NCBI GenBank assembly: GCA_002364325.1
Contig: DEXV01000006.1
Span: 353,350-417,349, forward strand
Source of the DNA: Gillisia sp. UBA3175
GTDB taxonomy: Bacteria; Bacteroidota; Bacteroidia; Flavobacteriales; Flavobacteriaceae
Length of the DNA: 64,000 bases
Reading direction: 5' to 3'
The notes below the pieces were generated by a model that ran no database searches, was not told the DNA's origin, and was given only the letters and a program-made list of their open reading frames with translations. The position numbers were made by a program, and so were the translations under genes. How positions within the stretch are numbered: the first letter of the stretch is position 1; each line of letters opens with the position of its first letter. Of the stretch, positions 17,988 through 28,326 are shown one piece after another.

Positions 17988-18695
17988 ATGCACTATAAAA
18001 GAATTCTTCTAAAATTATCCGGCGAAGCATTAATGGGAGACAGACAGTATGGGATAGATCCCGAACGTCTTGCAGAATATGCTCACGAAATAAAAACCGT
18101 GATAGAAAAGGGAGTTGAAGTGGCTATTGTTATAGGTGGCGGTAACATTTTTAGAGGTGTTGCAGGAGCCAGTAAAGGAATGGACAGAGTGCAAGGAGAC
18201 CATATGGGAATGCTTGCCACCGTAATTAATGGTCTGGCTTTACAAGGCGCGTTGGAAGATGCTGGAATTCAGACAAGGTTACAATCTGCTATTCAAATAA
18301 ATGAAGTAGCCGAGCCTTTTATAAGAAGAAGAGCAATTAGACATTTAGAAAAAGGACGTGTGGTAATTTTTGGCGGTGGAACGGGAAATCCTTATTTCAC
18401 TACAGATTCTGCAGCAGTTCTTAGAGCTATTGAGATCCACGCCGATGTGATTTTAAAAGGAACTCGTGTAGATGGAATTTACACAGCAGATCCTGAAAAA
18501 GACAAAGAAGCTACGAAATTCGATTTTATTAGTTTTGACGATGTAATTCGAAAAGGACTAAAAGTTATGGATACAACCGCTTTTACTTTAAGTCAAGAGA
18601 ACGAATTACCTATTATTGTATTCGATATGAATAACCGTGGAAACCTGTTAAAGGTTGTTACCGGTGAAAATATTGGAACTAAAGTGAATTTATAA
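17988..18695 (+). CDS. pyrH: UMP kinase
   Basis: A 235-residue amino-acid-kinase-fold enzyme that phosphorylates UMP to UDP; bacterial PyrH is hexameric and regulated by UTP/GTP. Visible signatures are [10 protein letters not shown] (residues 7-16), [10 protein letters not shown] (near 47-56), and the C-terminal FDMNNRGNL (near 213). Standard length. It precedes frr by 47 bases, the usual bacterial order (often tsf-pyrH-frr; tsf is not here). Confidence 0.97.
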   Translation: MHYKRILLKLSGEALMGDRQYGIDPERLAEYAHEIKTVIEKGVEVAIVIGGGNIFRGVAGASKGMDRVQGDHMGMLATVINGLALQGALEDAGIQTRLQSAIQINEVAEPFIRRRAIRHLEKGRVVIFGGGTGNPYFTTDSAAVLRAIEIHADVILKGTRVDGIYTADPEKDKEATKFDFISFDDVIRKGLKVMDTTAFTLSQENELPIIVFDMNNRGNLLKVVTGENIGTKVNL

Positions 18696-18742
18696 ATCAA
18701 GTAAAAAAATATAGACTTTTTTTCAATTAAAGTTTTGATACT

Positions 18743-19297
18743 ATGAACGAGGAATTAAAATTTATTCTGGAAAGTGCGGAAGAGAATATGCACAATGCCA
18801 TTAAACATTTAGAGAAACAACTTTTAAACATTAGAGCTGGAAAGGCAAGCCCTGCTATGCTTGGTGGTGTTATGGTGGAATATTATGGAAGCATGACGCC
18901 CTTAGCCCAAGTTGCCAATGTTAATACTCCAGATGCCAGAACAATTACCATTCAACCTTACGAGCGTAACATAATTCCAGATATTGAAAGAGGGATCATG
19001 TATGCTAATTTGGGGTTTAATCCTATGAACAATGGAGAAAGCGTAATTATTAGTGTACCCCCATTAACAGAAGAGCGCAGAAAAGACTTAGTTAAACAAG
19101 CTAAAGCTGAAGCTGAAGATGCTAAGATTGGAATTAGAAACGACCGTAAAGTTGCAAACAACGAGATCAAGAAATTAGAGATCTCTGAGGATGAGGCTAA
19201 GATTGGTGAAGAAAATATTCAAACCCTTACAGATACTCACATCAGAAAAGTAGATGCTATTCTTGATGTAAAAGAAAAAGAAATTATGACCATCTAA
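18743..19297 (+). CDS. frr: Ribosome recycling factor
   Basis: A 184-residue RRF that, with EF-G, splits the post-termination ribosome. The tRNA-like L-shape signatures are present: LLNIRAGKASPAML (about 27-40), YYGSMTPLAQVANV (about 48-61), IGIRNDRKVANNEIKKLE (about 129-146). It follows pyrH after 47 bases and is followed by a large compound hairpin. Confidence 0.97.
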   Translation: MNEELKFILESAEENMHNAIKHLEKQLLNIRAGKASPAMLGGVMVEYYGSMTPLAQVANVNTPDARTITIQPYERNIIPDIERGIMYANLGFNPMNNGESVIISVPPLTEERRKDLVKQAKAEAEDAKIGIRNDRKVANNEIKKLEISEDEAKIGEENIQTLTDTHIRKVDAILDVKEKEIMTI

Positions 19298-19325
19298 TGC
19301 CTTTGGATGCGTTCTTAATTATAAT

Positions 19326-19392
19326 AAGATCGGCTTTAGAATATTGAATTCAGTAAAATCTGAATATATTGCAATATTTTAAAGCCGATCTT
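19326..19392 (+). terminator. Long compound hairpin after frr
   Basis: Outer 13-base arms AAGATCGGCTTTA (19326-19338) and TAAAGCCGATCTT (19380-19392), then a G-T pair, an inner 7-base stem (19340-19346/19372-19378), a bulge, and a terminal 6-base stem ATTCAG/CTGAAT (19348-19353/19360-19365) with a 6-base loop. It is followed by a short T tract. A terminator is the simplest reading, but the stem is unusually long. Confidence 0.6.
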
Positions 19393-19423
19393 TCGTTGTA
19401 AAAATTCATGAAATAATAGATTT

Positions 19424-21892
19424 ATGCGTTCGCTACTTACTCTTGCACTATTTATTATTTCATTTCAAAGTTTAGTAGCTCAGCACAGCCTTAAAGGACA
19501 AGTTGTAAATGCTAATAACGGAGATCCTTTGGCCTATGCTTCAGTTATAGTTACTGGAAAAAACGAGATCCTAACCAACATAGACGGAAGTTTTCAACTT
19601 TCCTATTCCTCAAAAGATTCTATTATTGAGGTATCTTATGTTGGCTTTCTAAAAAAGAGAATATCCCTTACGCCATCTTTAGATTTTACTTTAATAAGAC
19701 TGGAGCCTATTGCAAGCTCATTAGCTGCTGTAATGTTATATTCAAAAGAAAATCCAGCGAACAGGATTATTAGAAAAGCGATAGAGAACAAGCCCAAGAA
19801 CGATCCTGAAAAAGCGCTTAACAGCTTTAAATATAAAAGCTATAATAAGTTTTTAATAGACAATCAATCCACTGGGTTGCGTGTTGTCACAGATACTGCA
19901 AATTCAGCAATAGAGACCATTATAAATGAAGGGCGAGCATATCTTTCTGAAAGAGTTTCTACACATTTATTTTCGAAGGCAACAACAAAAAAGGAAATTG
20001 TAGAAGCTATTAAAACTGCTGGATTTAAAAAACCGGTCTATGAAGTATTGGCGCTTAAAGCCCAAGCCTTATCACTTTACAAGAACGATTACCAAATTTT
20101 TGATACCGAATATGCCGGACCATTAGCAAATGGAGCCTTCAGAAATTATTCTTTTAAAATATTGGACACCACCACCATTAATAAAAGGCCATCCTTTATG
20201 ATCTATTTTATGCCGAAAAGGCAGAAAAAGGTTGCTGGACTAGAAGGTATTCTATATTTAGACACTATAACTTATGCAATACAACGCGCGAAGGCGCAAT
20301 TAAAAGGAGCTATAGATCTTGAGGTTAACCACAATTATAACTATTATGAGGATCAAGACATTTGGTTTCCTAGCGATCAATCGCTCACGGTAAAACCTGG
20401 AACAGGGGGAAAAGACATTTCTGTTTTTGGAGGAAGTATATCATTAGGAACAGTGCAGCGCAACAAGTCCATTTTAAATGGTGTGATAGGATCTGGTGAT
20501 GTAGAAAATGATCTGTTTTTAGAATCTACCACTTATAATTACGAGCTTAGTTTAAACGAAGAAGTCCCTTTACAAAGATTCTCCTCTGATGTAAAAGTGA
20601 GCGATGATGCAAACGATAAGGAAATAACTTATTGGGAAGAGAACCGGCAGATCCCATTTTCTATAAAAGATGAATTAACAGAGCAAAAGGTAGATAGCAT
20701 AATTAAGGCCCGAAACATTGAGCGCAAAATAATAGTGAAAAAAGCCATTTCCAATGGTTATTATCCGGCAGGTTTCTGGAATTTCGATCTTAGTAAGTTT
20801 ATTAAATACAACAACTACGAAGGGATTAGATTAGGTGCAGGTGGAACCACAAATACAAGTTTTTCGGAAAAAATACGTTTCCACGGATACCTCGTTTACG
20901 GATTCAAAGACGAAAAGTTTAAATATGGCATTGGTGCCGGAAAACTTCTTAATAAAAGGACTGGGACTTGGTTAGATGTAAAGTATAGCGACGATATTAG
21001 AGAAGTAGGAAGCTATAAATACATTCGCGGAGTTAATGATTTCTCCATTTTAGAACCGCGCTTTGTAAATATCAGTTATTATTACAGATACAAATCTATA
21101 CAAGCGGGAATCACCCATAGAATTGCTCCAACTTTAGAATCTGAAATTACCTTAGATCAAAGTGCTATCTCACAAATTGGAAATTATGCTTTTTTGAATA
21201 ACAATAATTTATTTAGAGATTATACAATTACTGAAGCTACTCTAGGATTTCTATTTCGCCCCTACTCTATTTTTTTAAACACTCCAGAAAGTCATATTAT
21301 ACTTGATAAGGGTTATCCCCAATTAACGGGACAAATTTCTAAAAGCTTCTCAGGATTGTTAAACGGGGATTTCGATTTCACCAAAATTGGACTCAAAATA
21401 GAATATCAGGTGAACAGGTTAGATCTTTCAAACACTCAATTTACTTTAGAAGGAAATTATGCCTTCGGAGAACTTCCTTTGACTCATGCATTTCATGCAT
21501 TTCCGAATAATCCTAATAAACCGGAAGTGTTAAGCAGATTTTCGGTAGCGGGTAAGATCGCATTTGAAACCATGTATTTTAACGAATTCTTCAGCGATAG
21601 ACAAGCTGCTTTACACATTAAGCATCAATTTAGACCAATTCCTATTACAGATTCATTTAGACCGGAATTAGTTTTGGTGAATCGATTTATAATAGGAGAC
21701 TTCAGCAATATGGAAGTGCATAAGAATATCCAGTTCGATTCGCTAAAACATGGTTTTTCTGAAGCAGGTCTAGAGTTAAATAAGATTTACGCAGGATTCG
21801 GACTAAGTTTTGCATATAGATATGGCGCATATCATCTTCCAACTTTCAAAGAAAACATCTCGCTTAAATTCTCCTTTCAGCTTAAAATTTAG
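19424..21892 (+). CDS. DUF5686 outer-membrane protein with carboxypeptidase-regulatory-like domain
   Basis: An 822-residue exported protein: signal peptide (residues 1-19, ending SLVAQ), then a carboxypeptidase regulatory-like beta-sandwich (about 22-95: LKGQVVNANNGDPLAYASVIVTG ... VSYVGF, here shortened), then a long DUF5686 region that is rich in amphipathic strands and ends in FSFQLKI, like an outer-membrane barrel. The N-terminal domain is the one found on many TonB receptors, but no TonB plug motif is present. Family function is unknown. It is followed after 74 bases by an exporter of the MMPL/RND type. Confidence 0.88.
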   Translation: MRSLLTLALFIISFQSLVAQHSLKGQVVNANNGDPLAYASVIVTGKNEILTNIDGSFQLSYSSKDSIIEVSYVGFLKKRISLTPSLDFTLIRLEPIASSLAAVMLYSKENPANRIIRKAIENKPKNDPEKALNSFKYKSYNKFLIDNQSTGLRVVTDTANSAIETIINEGRAYLSERVSTHLFSKATTKKEIVEAIKTAGFKKPVYEVLALKAQALSLYKNDYQIFDTEYAGPLANGAFRNYSFKILDTTTINKRPSFMIYFMPKRQKKVAGLEGILYLDTITYAIQRAKAQLKGAIDLEVNHNYNYYEDQDIWFPSDQSLTVKPGTGGKDISVFGGSISLGTVQRNKSILNGVIGSGDVENDLFLESTTYNYELSLNEEVPLQRFSSDVKVSDDANDKEITYWEENRQIPFSIKDELTEQKVDSIIKARNIERKIIVKKAISNGYYPAGFWNFDLSKFIKYNNYEGIRLGAGGTTNTSFSEKIRFHGYLVYGFKDEKFKYGIGAGKLLNKRTGTWLDVKYSDDIREVGSYKYIRGVNDFSILEPRFVNISYYYRYKSIQAGITHRIAPTLESEITLDQSAISQIGNYAFLNNNNLFRDYTITEATLGFLFRPYSIFLNTPESHIILDKGYPQLTGQISKSFSGLLNGDFDFTKIGLKIEYQVNRLDLSNTQFTLEGNYAFGELPLTHAFHAFPNNPNKPEVLSRFSVAGKIAFETMYFNEFFSDRQAALHIKHQFRPIPITDSFRPELVLVNRFIIGDFSNMEVHKNIQFDSLKHGFSEAGLELNKIYAGFGLSFAYRYGAYHLPTFKENISLKFSFQLKI

Positions 21893-21966
21893 AAAATAGA
21901 TTACCATACTTAAAATCAATAAATACCTAGGCTTTTCTTAACTTTGCCCGCGCTCAAAAAACAGGC

Positions 21967-24375
21967 ATGTCAAAAATTTTTAGTTTTGGATTTTGGAATT
22001 CAATAGCACGGGTAATTCTTAGAAATAGAATCACCATTATTGCTATTATAATTGGTATTACCGTATTTTTTGCTACGCAATGGCAGAACATGCAATTTTC
22101 TTATACGGAGGCGAATCTTTTGCCAGATGACGATAAGATAAACGTAGTTTACAACGACTTTATAGACAAATTTGGAGAAGAAGGTAATTTAATAGTTCTT
22201 GCTGTTAATGACTCCACTCTTTTTACACCTAAAAAGTTTACCGCCTGGAATAAACTTACCGAAAAATTGCAAACCTATCCCGAAATAGAAAATGTAATTG
22301 CTTTGGGGAATCTCAAAAAATTGGAGAAATTCGATGATCCTAAGAGATTCGAGATGGTCCCCCTAATTAAAAAGGAAAAATGGGATAGCACCAAAGTAGC
22401 GGAATATAAGGATGAGCTTTTTAATAAATTGCCTTTTTATAAAAATCTAGTTTATAGCAGTAAGACCAATACAGTACAAACTGCACTTTATATTAAAGAA
22501 GAAATTGTAAACTCTAAGGAGCGAAAGACTTTTGTAATAGAGGAGCTGGGACCGCTTATAGAAAAGTTTGAAAAGGAGAACGACATAAATGTGCATGTTT
22601 CCGGAATGCCATATATAAGGACACTTAATTCCCAGAATATCATAGACGAAATAGGTCTTTTTATTGGAGGAGCCTTATTAGTTACCTCTTTAATATTTTT
22701 CTTTTTCTTTAGATCTATCCGTGCCACTGTGATCTCGATGATCACGGTTTTAATTGGGGTAATGTGGGCTTTTGGAGTAATTGGCCTGCTGCATTATGAG
22801 ATAACAGTACTTACCGCCCTTATACCACCACTTATCATTGTAATTGGGGTTCCCAACTGTATTTTCTTGATTAATAAGTATCAGCAGGAGATCAAGAATC
22901 ATGGAAATCAGGCTAAATCCCTTCAACGCGTAATAACCAAAGTTGGAAATGCCACTTTATTAACCAATCTAACAACTGCTTCTGGATTTGCAACCTTCAT
23001 ATTAACAGATAGTTCCTTACTTAAGGAGTTTGGTATAGTTACCTCTATAAACATCATTGCTATTTTCATCTTAAGTTTGGTGATTATCCCAATAATTTAC
23101 AGTTATATGCCCGTTCCAAAACACAAGCATTTAAAGCATTTGAATAAAAAATGGATCGGTGGTTTTGTAGAATGGGTCGCTAAAATGGTGAAACATCATA
23201 GAATTGCAATTTATATTGGTTCTATTGCCTTACTAGTAGTTAGCATCATTGGAATTTATACCATCAAGATCTCTGGAAGTTTATTGGAAGATATGCCACA
23301 ACAAGCTGCTTTTTTCAAAGATATACAGTTCTTTGAAGAAGAGTTTAATGGAGTAATGCCGCTAGAGATCCTGATAGATACTAAAAAACCGAAAGGTGCC
23401 TTAAAGCTTTCCACCATCAAAAAGATGGAAAATTTGGAGAATATCATAGAAGAGATCCCAGAATTATCTTCGCCTTTATCTGTGGTGAGATTGGCTAAAT
23501 ACTCCAAGCAAGCCTATTACAATGGCAATCCAAAGTACTACCAGTTACCCACTTCTCAGGAACAAAACTTTATTGCTCCATATTTAAAAGGGATTACTTC
23601 TGAAGGTAATTTGCTGAATGCCTATGTAGATTCTACCGGACAATACGCCAGAATGACAACTTTTATGAAGGATATTGGTACTGAAGAAATGGAACGAATT
23701 GAAGCAGGACTATGGCCCCAGATCAATAAAATATTTCCTCCAGACCGTTATGAGATCTCGCTCACCGGTAGAGCTCTGATCTTTCAGAAAGGAACCACCT
23801 ATTTGGTGAAAAATTTAATTATCTCCCTTTCACTTGCCATATTACTTATAGCATTATTAATGGCTTGGATGTTCCGATCCTTTAGAATGATCCTAATTTC
23901 CCTAATTCCAAACTTGTTGCCATTGATAGTAACTGCAGGAATGATGGGCTTCTTAGGAGTGCCAATAAAGCCATCTACTATTTTGGTGTTTAGTATTGCC
24001 TTTGGAATTTCTGTAGACGACACTATTCACTTCCTCGCAAAATACAGGCAGGAATTAAAAGCTAATAATTGGCGCATAAAAAGATCTGTATATGCAGCAT
24101 TAAGTGAAACGGCGGTTAGTATGTTCTATACTTCCATCGTATTATTTTTTGGGTTCTCTGTATTTATGATAAGTAGCTTTGGAGGTACAGTAGCTTTAGG
24201 AGGATTGGTATCTGCAACCTTGTTATTTGCAATGCTTTCCAACTTACTATTATTACCATCATTATTGCTTTCTTTAGAGAAAAGCATAGCAAATAAAGAG
24301 ATCTTAAAAGAACCTTCTATGCAGATCATTGTTGATGAAGATGACGATCTTTTAGAAGAAGATCAAAATAAATAA
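21967..24375 (+). CDS. MMPL/RND superfamily exporter
   Basis: An 802-residue inner-membrane protein with the duplicated RND layout: TM1 (about 17-37), a periplasmic loop, five clustered TMs (about 225-375), TM7 near 415, a second loop, and five more TMs (about 615-775). The GISVDDTIHFLAKYRQEL motif (near 677) and the earlier PPLIIVIGVPNCIFLINKY block mark the sterol-sensing-like/MMPL family (the HAE3 hopanoid-type branch). Such pumps usually move lipids or hydrophobic molecules across the periplasm using the proton gradient. No adaptor or TolC gene is adjacent. TAACTTTG at 21939-21946 is a possible -7 box. Confidence 0.88.
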   Translation: MSKIFSFGFWNSIARVILRNRITIIAIIIGITVFFATQWQNMQFSYTEANLLPDDDKINVVYNDFIDKFGEEGNLIVLAVNDSTLFTPKKFTAWNKLTEKLQTYPEIENVIALGNLKKLEKFDDPKRFEMVPLIKKEKWDSTKVAEYKDELFNKLPFYKNLVYSSKTNTVQTALYIKEEIVNSKERKTFVIEELGPLIEKFEKENDINVHVSGMPYIRTLNSQNIIDEIGLFIGGALLVTSLIFFFFFRSIRATVISMITVLIGVMWAFGVIGLLHYEITVLTALIPPLIIVIGVPNCIFLINKYQQEIKNHGNQAKSLQRVITKVGNATLLTNLTTASGFATFILTDSSLLKEFGIVTSINIIAIFILSLVIIPIIYSYMPVPKHKHLKHLNKKWIGGFVEWVAKMVKHHRIAIYIGSIALLVVSIIGIYTIKISGSLLEDMPQQAAFFKDIQFFEEEFNGVMPLEILIDTKKPKGALKLSTIKKMENLENIIEEIPELSSPLSVVRLAKYSKQAYYNGNPKYYQLPTSQEQNFIAPYLKGITSEGNLLNAYVDSTGQYARMTTFMKDIGTEEMERIEAGLWPQINKIFPPDRYEISLTGRALIFQKGTTYLVKNLIISLSLAILLIALLMAWMFRSFRMILISLIPNLLPLIVTAGMMGFLGVPIKPSTILVFSIAFGISVDDTIHFLAKYRQELKANNWRIKRSVYAALSETAVSMFYTSIVLFFGFSVFMISSFGGTVALGGLVSATLLFAMLSNLLLLPSLLLSLEKSIANKEILKEPSMQIIVDEDDDLLEEDQNK

Positions 24376-24392
24376 AATTAGAAATGGGGCAC

Positions 24393-24423
24393 TTGACAAG
24401 CTAAGTCGGAAGATTTATATTTG
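24393..24423 (+). promoter_or_regulatory. Promoter of asnS (Bacteroidota consensus)
   Basis: TTG at 24393-24395 and TATATTTG at 24416-24423 with a 20-base spacer match the Bacteroidota pattern TTG-N17-23-TAnnTTTG at both elements. The start site would fall near 24430, giving a leader of about 15 bases before the ATG at 24446. Confidence 0.7.
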
Positions 24424-24445
24424 AATCCCTTAAAATAGAATTAAG

Positions 24446-25888
24446 ATGATAAAAGCAAAAATTGCTGAATTATTAGAAAGCGATAAATTTTTACAGGAAG
24501 TAACTGTGAATGGCTGGGTACGTTCATTTAGGAGCAATAGGTTTATTGCGCTAAATGATGGTTCTACCATTAATAACATTCAGTGTGTAATAGATTTCGA
24601 AAACACTTCCGAAGATATCTTAAAGCGCATAACCGTAGGGGCAGCAATTAATATTAAAGGTACTCTGAAAGAAAGTTTAGGTAGTCAGCAAAAGGTAGAA
24701 GTTGAAGTTACATCGTTGGAAATTCTAGGTGATGCTAATCCGGAAGAAGTTAAATTAACCATTTTATCTCCAAAAAGGCACACTTTAGAAAAGCTAAGGG
24801 AACAAGCACATCTTAGGATTCGCACCAATACTTTTGGTGCAGTGATGCGTGTAAGAAGTAAACTGTCTTTTGCGGTACATAGTTATTTTCAGCAAAATAA
24901 TTTCCATTATGTGAACACTCCAATAATTACAGGAAGTGATGCTGAAGGTGCAGGGGAAATGTTTAAAGTAACCGGAATGGATCTTAACAATCCGGAAAGA
25001 GATGAGCAAGGAAATATAGATTATAAGAAGGATTTCTTCGGAAAAGAAACAAATCTTACCGTATCTGGTCAGCTGGAAGCTGAAACATATGCAATGGGGT
25101 TAGGCCAAGTTTATACCTTTGGACCTACTTTTAGAGCAGAGAATTCCAATACATCAAGACACTTAGCAGAATTCTGGATGATTGAGCCAGAAGTAGCTTT
25201 TTGCGATCTTGATGGAAACATGGATCTTGCAGAAGATTTTATTAAGCATGTAGTTTCTTATGTTTTGGAACACTGTAAAGATGATCTTGACTTCCTGGAG
25301 AACAGATTGAAAGAGGATGAAAAAACGAAGCCAGAAGCTGAAAGAAGTGAGCTAAGTTTATTAGATAAATTAAAATTTGTAACCGAGAATAACTTTAAAA
25401 GAGTTAGTTATACGGAAGCAATAGATATTTTAAAGAACTCCAAACCTAATAAAAAGAAAAAATTCCAGTACCCAATAGAAGAATGGGGAGCAGATCTACA
25501 AAGTGAACATGAGCGCTTTTTGGTTGAGAAACATTTTAAATGCCCTGTGATCCTATTCGATTATCCAGCAAACATTAAGGCATTCTATATGCGTTTGAAT
25601 GAAGATGGAAAAACGGTAAGAGCAATGGATATCCTTTTCCCTGGAATTGGAGAAATAGTTGGAGGTTCACAAAGAGAAGAACGTTTGGATGTTCTTAAAG
25701 AAAAGATGAAGGCATTAGACATAGATGAAAAAGAACTTTGGTGGTATCTAGATACTAGAAGATTTGGAACCTGTGTACACAGTGGTTTTGGATTAGGTTT
25801 TGAAAGATTGGTGCTTTTTGTTACAGGAATGACTAATATTAGAGATGTAATCGCATTCCCAAGAACTCCACAAAACGCCGAATTCTAA
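24446..25888 (+). CDS. asnS: Asparaginyl-tRNA synthetase
   Basis: A 480-residue class IIb synthetase that charges tRNA-Asn directly. The N-terminal OB-fold anticodon-binding domain (VTVNGWVRSFRSNRFIALNDGS, within the first 40 residues) is followed by the catalytic core: GSDAEGAGEMFKVT, motif 2 with FRAENSNTSRHLAEFWMIEPE (near 230), and motif 3 GFGLGFERLVLFVTG (near 450). The sequence between the OB fold and motif 3 includes the VTG and NTSRH features that separate AsnRS from AspRS. It is followed 10 bases later by an RluA-type gene. Confidence 0.97.
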   Translation: MIKAKIAELLESDKFLQEVTVNGWVRSFRSNRFIALNDGSTINNIQCVIDFENTSEDILKRITVGAAINIKGTLKESLGSQQKVEVEVTSLEILGDANPEEVKLTILSPKRHTLEKLREQAHLRIRTNTFGAVMRVRSKLSFAVHSYFQQNNFHYVNTPIITGSDAEGAGEMFKVTGMDLNNPERDEQGNIDYKKDFFGKETNLTVSGQLEAETYAMGLGQVYTFGPTFRAENSNTSRHLAEFWMIEPEVAFCDLDGNMDLAEDFIKHVVSYVLEHCKDDLDFLENRLKEDEKTKPEAERSELSLLDKLKFVTENNFKRVSYTEAIDILKNSKPNKKKKFQYPIEEWGADLQSEHERFLVEKHFKCPVILFDYPANIKAFYMRLNEDGKTVRAMDILFPGIGEIVGGSQREERLDVLKEKMKALDIDEKELWWYLDTRRFGTCVHSGFGLGFERLVLFVTGMTNIRDVIAFPRTPQNAEF

Positions 25889-25898
25889 TTCGAATATT

Positions 25899-26753
25899 TT
25901 GAAAATAATAGAATCGCATATTGTTCCTGCAATATCAGAAAAGATACGATTGCAGGAGTATGCGGTTGGTATCTTCAAGTTGTTACCTACAAAAAGCGGA
26001 TTAAAAAAAGCCATTAAAAAACAAGAGATCTTTCTTAATGGAAAAGTTGCTCAAACTTCAGACTGGATCGAGGAGAATTATAAAATAGACCTTGTCCAAA
26101 ATGAAGGGAAACAACCTAAGGTTTTTCAGTTAAAGCTGGAAGTGATCTTTGAAGATGATCATTTGGCTGTAGTGAATAAAGTTGCTGGCTATCCTACCAC
26201 TGGGAATTACTTTAAAACCATAGAGCACGCACTTCCTTTTAATTTAAATCCTTCTCCGATAGACGATGCGCTAGCTTATCCGATTCCTGTTCACAGACTG
26301 GATAATCCCACCAGTGGATTATTGATAATTGCTAAAACAAAAGCTGCACAATTACAACTTCACCAAGCTTTTGAAGACAAAACTGTTTCTAAGATATATT
26401 TGGCCTTGGTATCTGGAGAAACTACTCTAGAACAAAACATTGTAACACCTATTGATGGAAAACAAGCTTCTACTAGTTTCAAAAGAATTGGCTTTAAAAT
26501 TCAAAATAACTCTCCATTTTCTTTATTAGAGTTGAGACCTCAAACCGGTAGAACTCATCAAATAAGGATTCATTTATCATCGCTTGGCCATCCAATTGTA
26601 GGCGATAAATTATATGGAGATAATTTAACTTCCTATTTTAATAAAGGGCTTTATTTATCTGCCATTGGATTAGAATTCTCACATCCTATAACCGGAAAAT
26701 CCCTCCAATTAAAAATTTCGCCTCCATCGAAATTCAAAAAAAGTTATGAATAA
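25899..26753 (+). CDS. RluA-family pseudouridine synthase
   Basis: A 284-residue RNA-modifying enzyme that isomerises uridine to pseudouridine. The catalytic block HRLDNPTSGLLIIAKTKAAQ (near 127-146) contains the essential Asp, and LRPQTGRTHQIRIHL with HPIVGDKLYG (about 206-235) is the family's second signature. The first 60 residues look like an S4-like RNA-binding part. The start is TTG at 25899, because no ATG occurs before the conserved region. It begins 10 bases after asnS and is probably co-transcribed. Whether the target is rRNA or tRNA is not decidable here. Confidence 0.92.
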   Translation: MKIIESHIVPAISEKIRLQEYAVGIFKLLPTKSGLKKAIKKQEIFLNGKVAQTSDWIEENYKIDLVQNEGKQPKVFQLKLEVIFEDDHLAVVNKVAGYPTTGNYFKTIEHALPFNLNPSPIDDALAYPIPVHRLDNPTSGLLIIAKTKAAQLQLHQAFEDKTVSKIYLALVSGETTLEQNIVTPIDGKQASTSFKRIGFKIQNNSPFSLLELRPQTGRTHQIRIHLSSLGHPIVGDKLYGDNLTSYFNKGLYLSAIGLEFSHPITGKSLQLKISPPSKFKKSYE

Positions 26754-26862
26754 GTGAGCTGATTATTAAACTCTTAACAAAAATTTACGAAAGCATTCCT
26801 AATGCCAAAGCTACAATAGCATGCTTTTTGCTTATTTTTGTATAAAGCGCAATTTAATACCT

Positions 26863-28326
26863 ATGCTAAAGCAGCAATTAAATTTTAAGTTATCACAAAA
26901 GCTATCCCCTCAACAAATACAGTTGATGAAGCTTATTCAATTACCTACGCAAGCTTTCGAGCAACGCATAAAGCAGGAATTGGAAGAAAATCCGGCGCTG
27001 GAAGATGGAAAGGAAGATCTTGATGCCGATTTTGATGATGAATTCTCTAACGATGAATATCAGGACGATGAATACGATAATGACTCCATGGATTCCGACA
27101 TTAATGTGGATGACTATTTAAGTGACGATGAAATTCCGAATTATCGCCTTCAAGCAAATAATTATAGTGCAGACGATGAGGACAAAAATGTCCCTTATGC
27201 TTCTGGAACTTCATTTGCTCAACATTTAAAAACACAACTCAGCACCTTTCGCCTTAGTGATCTGGAAAAAGATATAGCTGAATTTCTAGTGGGTAGTGTA
27301 GATGAAAGTGGCTATATAAGAAGAACGCTTCAAGATATTGTAGACGATCTTGCTTTTACTCAAAATGTTTATACCGATGAAGAAACTGTAGAAAAGGTGC
27401 TTAAGAAAGTACAACAGTTGGATCCTGCAGGTGTTGGCGCCAGATCGCTTCAGGAATGTTTATTGCTTCAGTTAAAACGAAAAGAGCCTACTAAACATGT
27501 AGCTTTAGCTACGGATCTTCTTGATAAATCTTTCGACCATTTCAGTAAAAAGCATTACACTAAATTACTTTCCAAGCACGATATTTCTGAAGACGAACTT
27601 CGTGATGCGATAGATGTTATTGAACATCTCAATCCAAAACCAGGAGGAGCGATCTCGGGAAACTTGAGAATGGTGGAACATGTTATTCCAGATTTTGCTA
27701 TTAAGATTGTAGATGGAGAATTAGAATTAACGCTTAACGGCCGTAATGCTCCGGAAATGCATATTTCTAATGATTATAGCAACATGTTAAAGGGTTATAA
27801 AGAATCTAAGGAGAAGACCAAGTCTCAAAAAGACGCGGTAATGTTTATAAAACAAAAACTAGATTCTGCAAAGTGGTTTATAGATGCTATTAAGCAGCGA
27901 CAACAGACTTTAATGGTAACCATGAGTTCTATTATGAATTACCAAAAGGAATTCTTTTTAAGCGGTGATGAGCGTAATTTGCGCCCAATGATCCTTAAAG
28001 ATATTGCAGACGAAATTGGTATGGATGTTTCTACGGTTTCCAGAGTTGCAAATAGTAAGTATGTAGATACGCCTTACGGAACAAAACTAATTAAGGAATT
28101 CTTTTCTGAATCTATGACAAATGATCAAGGTGAGGAAGTTTCCACAAGAGAGATTAAAAAAATATTAGAGATCTCTATTGAAGAAGAAGACAAACGCAAG
28201 CCTTTAACAGATGATAAATTAGCTAAACTTTTAAAAGAAAAAGGCTATCCAATTGCTAGAAGAACTGTAGCAAAATATAGAGAACAATTGGATATTCCCG
28301 TAGCTAGAATGCGAAAAGAAATTTGA
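26863..28326 (+). CDS. rpoN: RNA polymerase sigma-54 factor
   Basis: A 487-residue sigma-54 that directs RNA polymerase to -24/-12 promoters and needs an enhancer-binding ATPase. Region I is clear (LKQQLNFKLSQKLSPQQIQLMKLIQLP), followed by a very acidic linker (about 45-95), the core-binding region, and the C-terminal RpoN box with ARRTVAKYREQ (near 465). I place the start at the ATG at 26863 because region I begins there; the frame extends to an ATG at 26821, but the added 14 residues are unlike the family and overlap a TATTTTTG -7-like element (26833-26840). The next gene starts inside its stop codon (TGATG). Confidence 0.95.
   Translation: MLKQQLNFKLSQKLSPQQIQLMKLIQLPTQAFEQRIKQELEENPALEDGKEDLDADFDDEFSNDEYQDDEYDNDSMDSDINVDDYLSDDEIPNYRLQANNYSADDEDKNVPYASGTSFAQHLKTQLSTFRLSDLEKDIAEFLVGSVDESGYIRRTLQDIVDDLAFTQNVYTDEETVEKVLKKVQQLDPAGVGARSLQECLLLQLKRKEPTKHVALATDLLDKSFDHFSKKHYTKLLSKHDISEDELRDAIDVIEHLNPKPGGAISGNLRMVEHVIPDFAIKIVDGELELTLNGRNAPEMHISNDYSNMLKGYKESKEKTKSQKDAVMFIKQKLDSAKWFIDAIKQRQQTLMVTMSSIMNYQKEFFLSGDERNLRPMILKDIADEIGMDVSTVSRVANSKYVDTPYGTKLIKEFFSESMTNDQGEEVSTREIKKILEISIEEEDKRKPLTDDKLAKLLKEKGYPIARRTVAKYREQLDIPVARMRKEI

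Noticed and set aside
26821..26862. Longer N-terminus for sigma-54
   Set aside because: Region I starts exactly at the ATG at 26863, and the extension overlaps a -7-like box.
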